From CAYSFE01 sp964430225 (GTDB lineage: Bacteria; Patescibacteriota; Dojkabacteria; GCA-016699595; JBAXKR01), in NCBI GenBank assembly GCA_964430225.1, contig CAYSFE010000002.1:1-64000 (forward strand): a stretch of 64,000 nt of DNA. Direction: 5' to 3'. Below are positions 33,681-41,232 of the stretch, in pieces. A program made the position numbers and the translations under genes. The notes beneath the pieces are model-generated. The model did no database searches, was not told the origin of the DNA, and saw nothing but the letters and a program-made list of their open reading frames with translations. How positions within the stretch are numbered: the first letter of the stretch is position 1; the number at the start of each line of letters is the position of its first letter.

Positions 33681-34634
33681 TTATTTAGTACTCTCTATTC
33701 TTACCCATGTCTTATCAAAACTTTTCTTTTTGATCTTTCTTTCATATGCAATCCTTATCCATAGTATTAGTCTTGTGGGATAAAGAAGAAGGGAGAAGAA
33801 TAGTTCTCTAAGTGATTTAGCGTACTTAATAGGGAACCAGAAATATTCTAGTTCATGCCAGAATGATCTAGTTTTGTTCTTTTCTGTTACAAACCCATAT
33901 TTCCATAGCTGAATATATCCACCTAATGATCTCGCCTTCTGGTTATACCAGTCTTTAATTGATGTAGGGTATTTTACATATACAGTTGAGGAAGGTTCAT
34001 ATGCAATTCTCTTTTTATTCTTTATGATCATATATGACATATATGCATCATCTGCTAATACATCTCGTGGTAACTTAAACTTCGGTTTATACATAGCTGT
34101 TAAGTATCCAGAAAGTGTAAAGAAATCTTTGTTCGTTATTATCTTTGAACTAGTTCCTGCCTTATTCTCCGTTAACGTTATTGTTCTTTTATGATGAGCT
34201 GCATCAGATAAAAGATGTCCCCAATACCCAAGTAGAGATGAACTTCTATCACTTGATATTGGTCTTCCAGTTACTGCTCCAATATTTGGATCTGAAAGAA
34301 GTTTACGTATAAGTGGGTTTATTGAATTTGTTCCTAAGTATGTATCTCCATCAGTGAGAATTAATATATCTCCTGTTGCTTTTCTAAAACCAAGGTTAAG
34401 TGCAGTAGGTTTACCTTCTGCAGGATCTTCAATATGTACATATTTATTGAAATCAAAGTTGAGTTCTACAAGTTTTCTTTCAGCAGTCTCACGTGTTAAT
34501 TCATCAGGGCATATGAGCATTATCTCGTAATCAATTTCGGGAATATTGTTGAATTCAGGACGTATTAAGGTCTCTAAGTTATGACCTATACTTTTATGCT
34601 CTTTCCAAGCTGTTATGATGATAGTAACTTTCAT
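33681..34634 (-). CDS. family 2 glycosyltransferase
   Basis: A 317-residue GT-A glycosyltransferase. The nucleotide-binding start VTIIITAWKEHKSIG, the metal-binding ILTDGDTYL, the catalytic LADDAYMSY and the acceptor-side QKARSLGG (position of QxxRW) are all present. Two hydrophobic stretches near the C-terminus suggest membrane association. Donor and acceptor are unknown; envelope or surface glycan synthesis is likely. The start is ATG 34632-34634; a longer reading to 34709 would pass through the promoter. A TATACT box (34644-34649) lies nine bases upstream. Confidence 0.8.
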   Translation of the reverse strand: MKVTIIITAWKEHKSIGHNLETLIRPEFNNIPEIDYEIMLICPDELTRETAERKLVELNFDFNKYVHIEDPAEGKPTALNLGFRKATGDILILTDGDTYLGTNSINPLIRKLLSDPNIGAVTGRPISSDRSSSLLGYWGHLLSDAAHHKRTITLTENKAGTSSKIITNKDFFTLSGYLTAMYKPKFKLPRDVLADDAYMSYMIIKNKKRIAYEPSSTVYVKYPTSIKDWYNQKARSLGGYIQLWKYGFVTEKNKTRSFWHELEYFWFPIKYAKSLRELFFSLLLYPTRLILWIRIAYERKIKKKSFDKTWVRIESTK

Positions 34635-34643
34635 ACGACAAAT

Positions 34644-34676
34644 AGTATACCATTTGGGAGATAAATCTACTACAAT
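34644..34676. promoter_or_regulatory. divergent -10 boxes between glycosyltransferase gene and mutS
   Basis: Minus strand: TATACT (34644-34649), nine bases before the glycosyltransferase ATG at 34634. Plus strand: TACAAT (34671-34676), eight bases before the mutS ATG at 34685. Both would give leaders of roughly zero to three bases. -35 boxes are not clear. Confidence 0.4.
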
Positions 34677-34684
34677 CCTATGAT

Positions 34685-37150
34685 ATGGAACTAACCCCAG
34701 CTGAAGCACAGTATGTAAAACTAAAACAAGAATACAAAGACTCAGTCCTACTTTTTAGGATGGGAGACTTCTATGAAGTATTTGATGATGATGCAAAACT
34801 ACTTAGTAAAATACTTGGTCTTACCCTTACATCGAGATCAAAAGGAACTAAAGCTCGTCCTATGGCAGGTATTCCATACCATGCACTAAACACATATTTA
34901 GGGAGAATTGTTAAAGCAGGATTCAAAGTCGCTATTGCAGATCAACTAGAAGATTCTAAGCTTGCTAAAGGAGTAGTTAAACGAGGTGTAACACGAGTAG
35001 TTACAGAAGGTAACCTCATAGATGAAAAGAATGTCACAGATTCTGAACATGTATATATTTCATGTGTTTACCAAGATAAGAAAAAGTATGGAGTAAGCTA
35101 CTTAGATTTATCAACTGGAGAATTTAAGCTCTTTGAAACAGATAATATATATATGTTGTTAAACAAATTAAAAGTTCTTGAGGTTAGAGAGATTGTCACA
35201 ACAGAAGATGTAAAAGAAAGTTTAAGAGAACAAATACCTACTCATATTAAAGTAGTAGATAAGTATAGTTTTGATAGAGAGACAAACCGTAAAACTCTAC
35301 TTGATCATTTTGGTACCACTTCTCTTAAAGGTTTTGGTGTTGAGGAATATTTTTTAGGTATATGTGCAGCTGGAACACTATTAAAGTATGTAAGTTCACT
35401 TGAACTTAAGAAATCATTTCACATCACTAAAATCTCTCTTGATGACACATCTAAATATATGTCACTTGATTACTCTACTATTAAAAACCTTGAACTTCTC
35501 TATCCACTTAATCAAAATGAATCAAATGACTCTACCCTAATATCTGTAATAGACAAAACTCTAACACCTATGGGGAAACGTAAGATTAGGGAATATGTTT
35601 TAAGACCACTAATAGATATCAAAGAGATTAACTTAAGATTAGATCATGTAGATTACCTATTTAAAGACCAAACAGTTCTTTCAACTTTAAGAGAAAACTT
35701 AGACAATATATATGACATAGAAAGAATAGTATCAAGACTTGGACTGAACACAATCTCTCCTAAAGACTTTCTTTCTCTTAAACTGAGTCTTGAGAAAGTA
35801 ATTAATATATGTGAAATATTTAAGACTTCTAAACTTAAAATATTTTCTGATCTATCTGGTAAAAAAGATTCTCTTACCCTCATACTTGAGCTCATCTCTT
35901 CCACCATTTCAGAAGAAGCTCCTTACCTCATATCTGATGGAAATGTATTTGTAAAAGGATATGACAAAGAGTTAGACGAATTAAGATCCTTAAGAGAAGG
36001 ATCAAAAGAATGGTTAAATGAGTTTCAAAAGAAAGAGATTGAAAAAAGTGGAATATCTACATTAAAAGTAAGGTTTAATAATGTATTTGGCTACTATATC
36101 GAAATATCTAGAGGAGCTCTATCAAAAACTCCACCTAACTACATCCGTAAACAAACTCTAGTAAATGCAGAGCGTTTCATTACAGAAGAACTTAAAGTAA
36201 TGGAAGAAAAGATATTGAGTGCTGAAAGTAAAATACTTGATATAGAGACAAGACTATATGAAGAATTTAAATCATCTTTCACTAAATATATTTCTCTTTT
36301 ACAAGAAATATCTGAAAATATTTCACATATTGATGTGTTTGCAAGTTTTGCCAGTGTGTCTCTTGATAAAAAATATATTAAGCCAAATATTTTAGAAGAT
36401 GGAAAAGTAACGAAGATAAAAGATGGAAGACATCCGGTTGTTGAGAATATTTTAAAATCAGAGTTTATCCCTAACGACATTGATTTAAACAATGATAAGT
36501 TTCTAAATATCCTAACTGGTCCAAATATGTCAGGTAAGTCTACATATATTAGGCAAGTAGCTCTCATTACTCTTCTAGCTCAAATTGGATGCTTTGTACC
36601 AGCTAAGAATGCTTCTTTAAGTTTGGTAGATAAGATATTTAGTAGAATTGGAGCATCTGACAATATATCTTCTGGAGAAAGTACTTTTATGGTTGAAATG
36701 AATGAGACAGCAAATATTTTAAACAATTCTACAAGTAAGAGTTTAATAATCTTAGATGAAGTAGGTAGAGGTACATCTACATATGACGGTGTAGCTATTG
36801 CTTGGTCTATTGTGGAGTATATACATGAGAAATTAAAAGCTAGAACACTCTTTGCTACCCACTATATTGAACTTACAAAGCTAGCAAGTAAGTATATGGG
36901 GATTAGTAATTTCTCAGTTAAAGTTCTAGAAGAAGGAAAAGAAGTAATCTTTATGCATAAGATTGTAGAAGGTGCTGCTGAAAGAAGTTTTGGAGTACAC
37001 GTGGCTAAACTAGCTGGGTTACCTAAAGAAGTTACGGACAATGCTTCAAATATTCTTAAGTCATTTGAGTCAAGCAAGGAGAACAAAGTAGCTGGATCAA
37101 TAAAGAAGAAAACTAAGTCTGACATTACTCCACAAATAGAACTATTCTAA
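34685..37150 (+). CDS. mutS: DNA mismatch repair protein MutS
   Basis: An 821-residue MutS. Mismatch-binding domain I has the Phe-x-Glu motif in RMGDFYEVF. It is followed by connector, lever and clamp domains and the ATPase: Walker A GPNMSGKST (about 612-620), Walker B LIILDEVGRGTSTYDG and the FATHY signal. The last five residues, QIELF, match the beta-clamp binding consensus QxxLF. It recognises mismatches and bulges. recO starts inside its stop codon (TAATG), so the two are translationally coupled. Confidence 0.97.
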   Translation: MELTPAEAQYVKLKQEYKDSVLLFRMGDFYEVFDDDAKLLSKILGLTLTSRSKGTKARPMAGIPYHALNTYLGRIVKAGFKVAIADQLEDSKLAKGVVKRGVTRVVTEGNLIDEKNVTDSEHVYISCVYQDKKKYGVSYLDLSTGEFKLFETDNIYMLLNKLKVLEVREIVTTEDVKESLREQIPTHIKVVDKYSFDRETNRKTLLDHFGTTSLKGFGVEEYFLGICAAGTLLKYVSSLELKKSFHITKISLDDTSKYMSLDYSTIKNLELLYPLNQNESNDSTLISVIDKTLTPMGKRKIREYVLRPLIDIKEINLRLDHVDYLFKDQTVLSTLRENLDNIYDIERIVSRLGLNTISPKDFLSLKLSLEKVINICEIFKTSKLKIFSDLSGKKDSLTLILELISSTISEEAPYLISDGNVFVKGYDKELDELRSLREGSKEWLNEFQKKEIEKSGISTLKVRFNNVFGYYIEISRGALSKTPPNYIRKQTLVNAERFITEELKVMEEKILSAESKILDIETRLYEEFKSSFTKYISLLQEISENISHIDVFASFASVSLDKKYIKPNILEDGKVTKIKDGRHPVVENILKSEFIPNDIDLNNDKFLNILTGPNMSGKSTYIRQVALITLLAQIGCFVPAKNASLSLVDKIFSRIGASDNISSGESTFMVEMNETANILNNSTSKSLIILDEVGRGTSTYDGVAIAWSIVEYIHEKLKARTLFATHYIELTKLASKYMGISNFSVKVLEEGKEVIFMHKIVEGAAERSFGVHVAKLAGLPKEVTDNASNILKSFESSKENKVAGSIKKKTKSDITPQIELF

Positions 37151-37788
37151 TGCTCTACTCTACTAACAGCTTTATTCTACGTAAAAGAAATCTATCTGAG
37201 AAAGATCAGATAATCACGGTGTTCTCCAGAGATAAGGGGAAAATTGATCTTGTTTCGAAAGCTTCTAAGTCAGTTCTAAGTAAGAAAGCTTCAAAGCTTG
37301 AACTTATGAATGAAGTAAAGCTCACAATTGTAAAAGGAAAGAATTTAGATATTCTAACAGAATGTAGACTCATAGACTCTTGGAAGGAAATAAAGTTTCA
37401 GAATAAACATGGGAATTATCTTTTTATCCTAGCTGAAATACTTGTTAGTTCTGAAACTGACACTGATGAAATATCTGAAGTATATGACTCTACAGAAGAA
37501 CTCCTAAAGTTCTTAAATGTAAAAGATTTACCTATTGAAAAACTTGAATTCTATATCTCTTTCTGGGTAATAAACTATCTTAGAATACTAGGTTTTAGTG
37601 ATGATTATGAAGAGATAAAATCAGATGATTTAGAGAATAGGGTTATTAAGTATCTTTCAGATAAAGAGTTTAGTCCTAAAGTAAAACTAGATTACTCTAA
37701 AATACAAACAAAAGTTTTGCTGACTAAAAGTGTAAGTCTTTTTGAAAAAGTAATAGATAAAAAACTTAGATGTATGGAACTTATCTAA
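37150..37788 (+). CDS. recO: DNA repair protein RecO
   Basis: A 212-residue RecO, recombination mediator of the RecFOR pathway that anneals ssDNA and loads RecA. The N-terminal OB-fold is clear (NSFILRKRNLSEKDQIITVFSRDKGKIDLV), followed by a helical domain. It is shorter than the usual 240-250 residues and lacks the four-Cys zinc finger found in many RecO proteins. The start codon shares one base with the mutS stop. Confidence 0.85.
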   Translation: MLYSTNSFILRKRNLSEKDQIITVFSRDKGKIDLVSKASKSVLSKKASKLELMNEVKLTIVKGKNLDILTECRLIDSWKEIKFQNKHGNYLFILAEILVSSETDTDEISEVYDSTEELLKFLNVKDLPIEKLEFYISFWVINYLRILGFSDDYEEIKSDDLENRVIKYLSDKEFSPKVKLDYSKIQTKVLLTKSVSLFEKVIDKKLRCMELI

Positions 37789-38313
37789 CTACTCTGACTG
37801 TAGTCTTAATAGTACCCCATTTTCTGCATTAGGAGCTATAACTCTTAATACTCCAGTTTCAGTTTTATCTAAACAGATAGTATATCCAGTATCTGTCTCA
37901 GTTCCGACTTGAGGATCTAATGGAACACTTGCAAGATATGTTGGAACAAGAACAGGAGTTAAATTAACTAGTCCTGCTTTGCTACCAATATTTCTCCCTG
38001 TTGGGACTGAAGTACATGTAGGAATAGCTGAAAGATTTACACCATCCACTTCTGCTTGTGCAACTGCATTAAATATTTCTGTTACATCAGACCTTCTTTG
38101 GGTATTTCTAGCATCAGAAATATTCTTGGCTGGATTAATAGCTACAAACACACCAGATAAAATAATACCTCCAAAACATAATACACATAAGACAATTATT
38201 ACTATTAAAACTATTGCCCAGACTGGAAACTTTTTCTTAGGTGTAACTGGTGTTACTGGAGTATTCTCAACCTTTGTTACGGGCTCTGTTACTTTAGCTG
38301 TACTTTCTTCCAT
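37789..38313 (-). CDS. pilin-like protein with cytosolic N-terminal extension
   Basis: A 174-residue protein. A Pro/Thr/Val-rich polar N-terminus (about 30 residues) precedes one membrane helix (WAIVLIVIIVLCVLCFGGIIL). The segment after the helix, NPAKNISDARNTQRRSDVTEIFNAV, is like the region after the hydrophobic helix of CPR-type pilins ('DPAKR..DARN..RRSDV..I'). The C-terminal globular part has two or more Cys. No prepilin peptidase site is present, so it should remain membrane-anchored. Its stop meets the recO stop (convergent, no gap). Confidence 0.6.
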   Translation of the reverse strand: MEESTAKVTEPVTKVENTPVTPVTPKKKFPVWAIVLIVIIVLCVLCFGGIILSGVFVAINPAKNISDARNTQRRSDVTEIFNAVAQAEVDGVNLSAIPTCTSVPTGRNIGSKAGLVNLTPVLVPTYLASVPLDPQVGTETDTGYTICLDKTETGVLRVIAPNAENGVLLRLQSE

Positions 38314-38414
38314 AATATATTGGTAATAATTATGTAATGATAATAGTTCATGACTTAATATTATTCAATCTATTTGACCTTGTATTCTTCAATATTTGTA
38401 TATATATTATTCCT

Positions 38415-39092
38415 ATGAAAAGTAAAATCATCATCTCAGGTCAGCCTGGTGCAGGGTCAACCACAATATCCCTAATTCTTTCATACTTACTTAAGTATAA
38501 ATATATATACACAGGTATGGTACAAAGAGATTTAGCTAAAGCTTTGGGATATGATTCTGAAGGGGAAGCATTTGTAAGGTATACAAAAGAGAAGGAAAGC
38601 AAATATGATAAAGATGTAGATAGACTTGTTAGAGAAGAATTTCTTAAGAATGAAAAGATAATCCTAGATTCAAAGATACATGGATTTTTTGATTACTCTA
38701 ATGTTGATGTCTTAAAGGTATATGTCATTTGTTCTAAAAAGAAAAGAAACCAAAGAATTGTAGCTCAGGGAAGAAAAGATGGTTTAGAATTACTAGATCA
38801 AAGGGAAAAAGCAAATAGGGATAATTTTTTAAACCTTTATGGGTTTGATGTATTTGATGAAAAACAGATAAGGAATAAATATGATTTGGTTATAGACTCT
38901 ACCAATCAAAATATTGCTGAAACACTTCAAGAAATAATTAAGAAACTAGAAGTAGATATACCTGAATCTGATTTGGTAAATATCTCAGAGGTATATTGGG
39001 CTAAAGGAAAATCATTCTTTAGGGGTGAATTAGCTAAACAAAATCTTCTTCTTGACACTAAACCTATTGTAAATGAACTCTTAAAGCTTTAA
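38415..39092 (+). CDS. cytidylate-kinase-like P-loop kinase (archaeal-type)
   Basis: A 225-residue NMP-kinase-like protein. The P-loop is ISGQPGAGSTTIS, with Ser in place of Lys as in the GSGTTT loops of archaeal-type CMP kinases. The substrate-binding start is YTGMVQRDLAKALGY; a lid-like basic segment KKRNQRIVAQGRK follows. It probably phosphorylates CMP/dCMP, but the family is divergent and a tRNA or other role is not excluded. ATG 38415 is preferred, since it starts right at the P-loop strand and lies near the TTGACC/TATATA promoter elements (38374-38404). It lies directly upstream of the T-box. Confidence 0.65.
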   Translation: MKSKIIISGQPGAGSTTISLILSYLLKYKYIYTGMVQRDLAKALGYDSEGEAFVRYTKEKESKYDKDVDRLVREEFLKNEKIILDSKIHGFFDYSNVDVLKVYVICSKKKRNQRIVAQGRKDGLELLDQREKANRDNFLNLYGFDVFDEKQIRNKYDLVIDSTNQNIAETLQEIIKKLEVDIPESDLVNISEVYWAKGKSFFRGELAKQNLLLDTKPIVNELLKL

Positions 39093-39095
39093 TAT
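39067..39095 (+). promoter_or_regulatory. putative promoter of the T-box leader
   Basis: TTGTAA (39067-39072), a 17-base spacer and TAATAT (39090-39095), overlapping the end of the kinase gene. Transcription would start near 39102, giving a T-box leader of about 120 bases. Confidence 0.4.
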
Positions 39096-39098
39096 ATA

Positions 39099-39197
39099 CC
39101 TAGTGATTTTAGTCTTTGGCAAGCTAAGTTGTAAGTAAAAGTGCCTAAGTAATTAGGAATATGGGTGGAACCGCGACTTCTATGAAGAGGCCGTCCC
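39099..39197 (+). promoter_or_regulatory. T-box riboswitch (glycine), compact form
   Basis: The T-box core GGGTGGAACCGCG (39163-39175) and the pairing partner CGTCCC (39192-39197), with the small hairpin CTTC/GAAG between, form the tRNA-acceptor-sensing antiterminator. The UGGA bulge pairs with a tRNA ending UCCA, which fits tRNA-Gly (discriminator U). The upstream part is only about 60 bases. It can form CCTAGT/ATTAGG (39099-39104 with 39152-39157) and CTTTGGCA/TGCCTAAG (39114-39121 with 39142-39149), and it contains a GGC glycine codon at 39118-39120. No clear U-tract terminator follows. The genes controlled would be the acetyltransferase gene and glyS. Confidence 0.8.
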
Positions 39198-39221
39198 AGA
39201 TATATAATTAATATATATATT

Positions 39222-39821
39222 ATGGCGACAGCTGAAAACACAATTAATACATTTCAATTTGGTAGAGAGCTTAAAGTAGTACCTGATATGCATACTAAAC
39301 ATGGTGCAGAAATTATGCTTGGGATTTGTGCTGTTCTTAATGAGAATCCCTCAGATAGATTTGGCACAGGAGTCATAGGTGTTTTTGAAAAACCTTTAAA
39401 TGCTGGAACTTTAAAGCCTAAGCCTCTTGGATATCTAGTCTTTACAGTAGGACCTACCTCAATTGTGTGTTCAATGACTACTCATTTAAATACAATGGCA
39501 TTAAATTCGTCTTTACCTTCTTGGATTACTGATATTAATGAAATTGCATCTGGTAATGGATTACAGGCAGTTCCAATGGAAAAAACAGAATATTTAGTAA
39601 AAGATGGTAATGGTAATAATGTTACAAAAAAGGAATATATACCAAACAGAGCATATACTAACTTGGGTTTAGGAGAACTATTAGTTACACAATTAGAACT
39701 TTATGCAAAGTCTATAGGTATTAAGAATATAGCTTTTGATGATGCAAACGAGCATGCAGGCAAGCTTCTTAATAGATTAGGATATGTTGGAGCAAAAAAT
39801 CTTAAAAAAACATTAGAATAA
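39222..39821 (+). CDS. GNAT-like acetyltransferase
   Basis: A 199-residue protein. Its C-terminal third has the GNAT acetyl-CoA fold elements (NLGLGELLVTQLELYAKSIGIKNIAFDDANEHAGKLLNRLGYVG): the pyrophosphate-loop region and the 'A..L..~~GF' ending. The N-terminal 140 residues are less typical and carry no clear motif. Substrate unknown. It is the first gene after the T-box and 25 bases before glyS, so it may be regulated by glycine-tRNA charging. A TATAAT (39203-39208) lies 13 bases before its ATG and could be an additional promoter. Confidence 0.55.
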   Translation: MATAENTINTFQFGRELKVVPDMHTKHGAEIMLGICAVLNENPSDRFGTGVIGVFEKPLNAGTLKPKPLGYLVFTVGPTSIVCSMTTHLNTMALNSSLPSWITDINEIASGNGLQAVPMEKTEYLVKDGNGNNVTKKEYIPNRAYTNLGLGELLVTQLELYAKSIGIKNIAFDDANEHAGKLLNRLGYVGAKNLKKTLE

Positions 39822-39846
39822 ATATTATTTTTTATCTTTTTATCTC

Positions 39847-41232
39847 ATGGCAAAATTAACACTAGATCATATGGCATCATTTACAAAATCACGAGGTTTT
39901 GTATACCCCTCTTCTGAGATATATGGTGGATTTGCAGCTGTATATGACTATGGACACTATGGAATTCTTTTAAAGAAGAATATTGAAAGTATGTGGTTTA
40001 AGAGTATGGTTCAAGAGAGAGATGATGTATATGCTCTTGATTCTGGAATATTCATGCATCCCCTAACTTGGAAGGCCTCTGGACATCTTGATAGTTTTAA
40101 TGATGTATTAATTGAAGATAAGGTGACTCATAAAAGATATAGAGCGGATCATGTAATTGAAGAATATTTTGAAAAGAAAGGAGAGAAAGTAGATATGGAT
40201 AAAAAGACTCCTGAAGAGATGGCTAAGATAATTACTGATAACAAAATTCTTAGTCCTGATGGAAATGAACTTACCTCTCCTCGTAACTTTAGCCTTATGA
40301 TTAAGACTAACTTAGGAGTTACAGATGGTAGTTTTAGTGATGAAAGTGCTGTATATCCTAGAGCTGAAACTTGTCAGGGTATATATCTAGATTATAAAGC
40401 GGTTATGGATAGTTTAAGACCTAAACTTCCATTTGGAATAGCTCAAATTGGTAAAGCATTTAGAAATGAAATAGTAGCAAGACAGTTCATATTTAGAACT
40501 CGAGAGTTTGAACAAATGGAAATGCAATATTTCCTACATCCAACAGAAATGGATACTAAGTATGAAGAATGGAAACAATATAGACATAAGTGGTTTATTG
40601 AAATGGGAATACCAGAGGATAAAGTAAGATTTAAAGAACATACAAAACTTGCTCACTATGCATCTAAAGCATACGATATCGAATACAACTTTGATATTTT
40701 AGGTGGATTTAAAGAAGTAGAGGGAATTCATGCGCGTGGTGATTGGGATCTATCACAACACCAAAAGTTTAGTGGTGTAGATCTTACTTACTTTGATCAA
40801 GTTCGAAATGAGAAATATCTTCCAAACATTATGGAAACATCTGTTGGACTAAATAGACTTTTCTTAATGTTTCTAGACAATGCCTACACTGAAGAAGAAG
40901 TTAATGGAGAAAAAAGAATAGTATTAAAACTAGATAAAAGATTAGCTCCTGTAAAGATATCTATACTTCCTCTTTCTAAGAAGGAACCTTTATCTACTAT
41001 TGCACATGAGATAAAGAATACTTTAAGAAAAACATATTTTGTAGAGTATGATGAAACTCAAAGTATTGGAAAGAGATATAGAAGAGCAGATGAAATAGGT
41101 ACTCCATATTGTATTACAGTAGATTTTGAAACTGTAAATGATAAAAAGGTAACGGTAAGAGATAGAGATAGTATGAAACAAGATAGAATAGAAATATCTA
41201 AATTAGAAGAATATTTTAAGGAGAAGTTTTAA
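39847..41232 (+). CDS. glyS: glycyl-tRNA synthetase (class II, alpha2 type)
   Basis: A 461-residue GlyRS of the homodimeric type, not the alpha/beta type. The N-terminal region FTKSRGFVYPSSEIYGG and the class II core with motif 2 FRNEIVARQFIFRTREF, DYKAVMDSLRPKLPFG and the 'EQMEMQYF' segment are present. The C-terminal anticodon-binding domain (ILPLSKKEPL ... EYDETQSIGKRYRRADEIGTPYCITVDFE) is intact. It is downstream of a glycine T-box, the expected regulation. The 3' end overlaps the convergent delta-60-repeat gene by 17 bases. Confidence 0.95.
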   Translation: MAKLTLDHMASFTKSRGFVYPSSEIYGGFAAVYDYGHYGILLKKNIESMWFKSMVQERDDVYALDSGIFMHPLTWKASGHLDSFNDVLIEDKVTHKRYRADHVIEEYFEKKGEKVDMDKKTPEEMAKIITDNKILSPDGNELTSPRNFSLMIKTNLGVTDGSFSDESAVYPRAETCQGIYLDYKAVMDSLRPKLPFGIAQIGKAFRNEIVARQFIFRTREFEQMEMQYFLHPTEMDTKYEEWKQYRHKWFIEMGIPEDKVRFKEHTKLAHYASKAYDIEYNFDILGGFKEVEGIHARGDWDLSQHQKFSGVDLTYFDQVRNEKYLPNIMETSVGLNRLFLMFLDNAYTEEEVNGEKRIVLKLDKRLAPVKISILPLSKKEPLSTIAHEIKNTLRKTYFVEYDETQSIGKRYRRADEIGTPYCITVDFETVNDKKVTVRDRDSMKQDRIEISKLEEYFKEKF

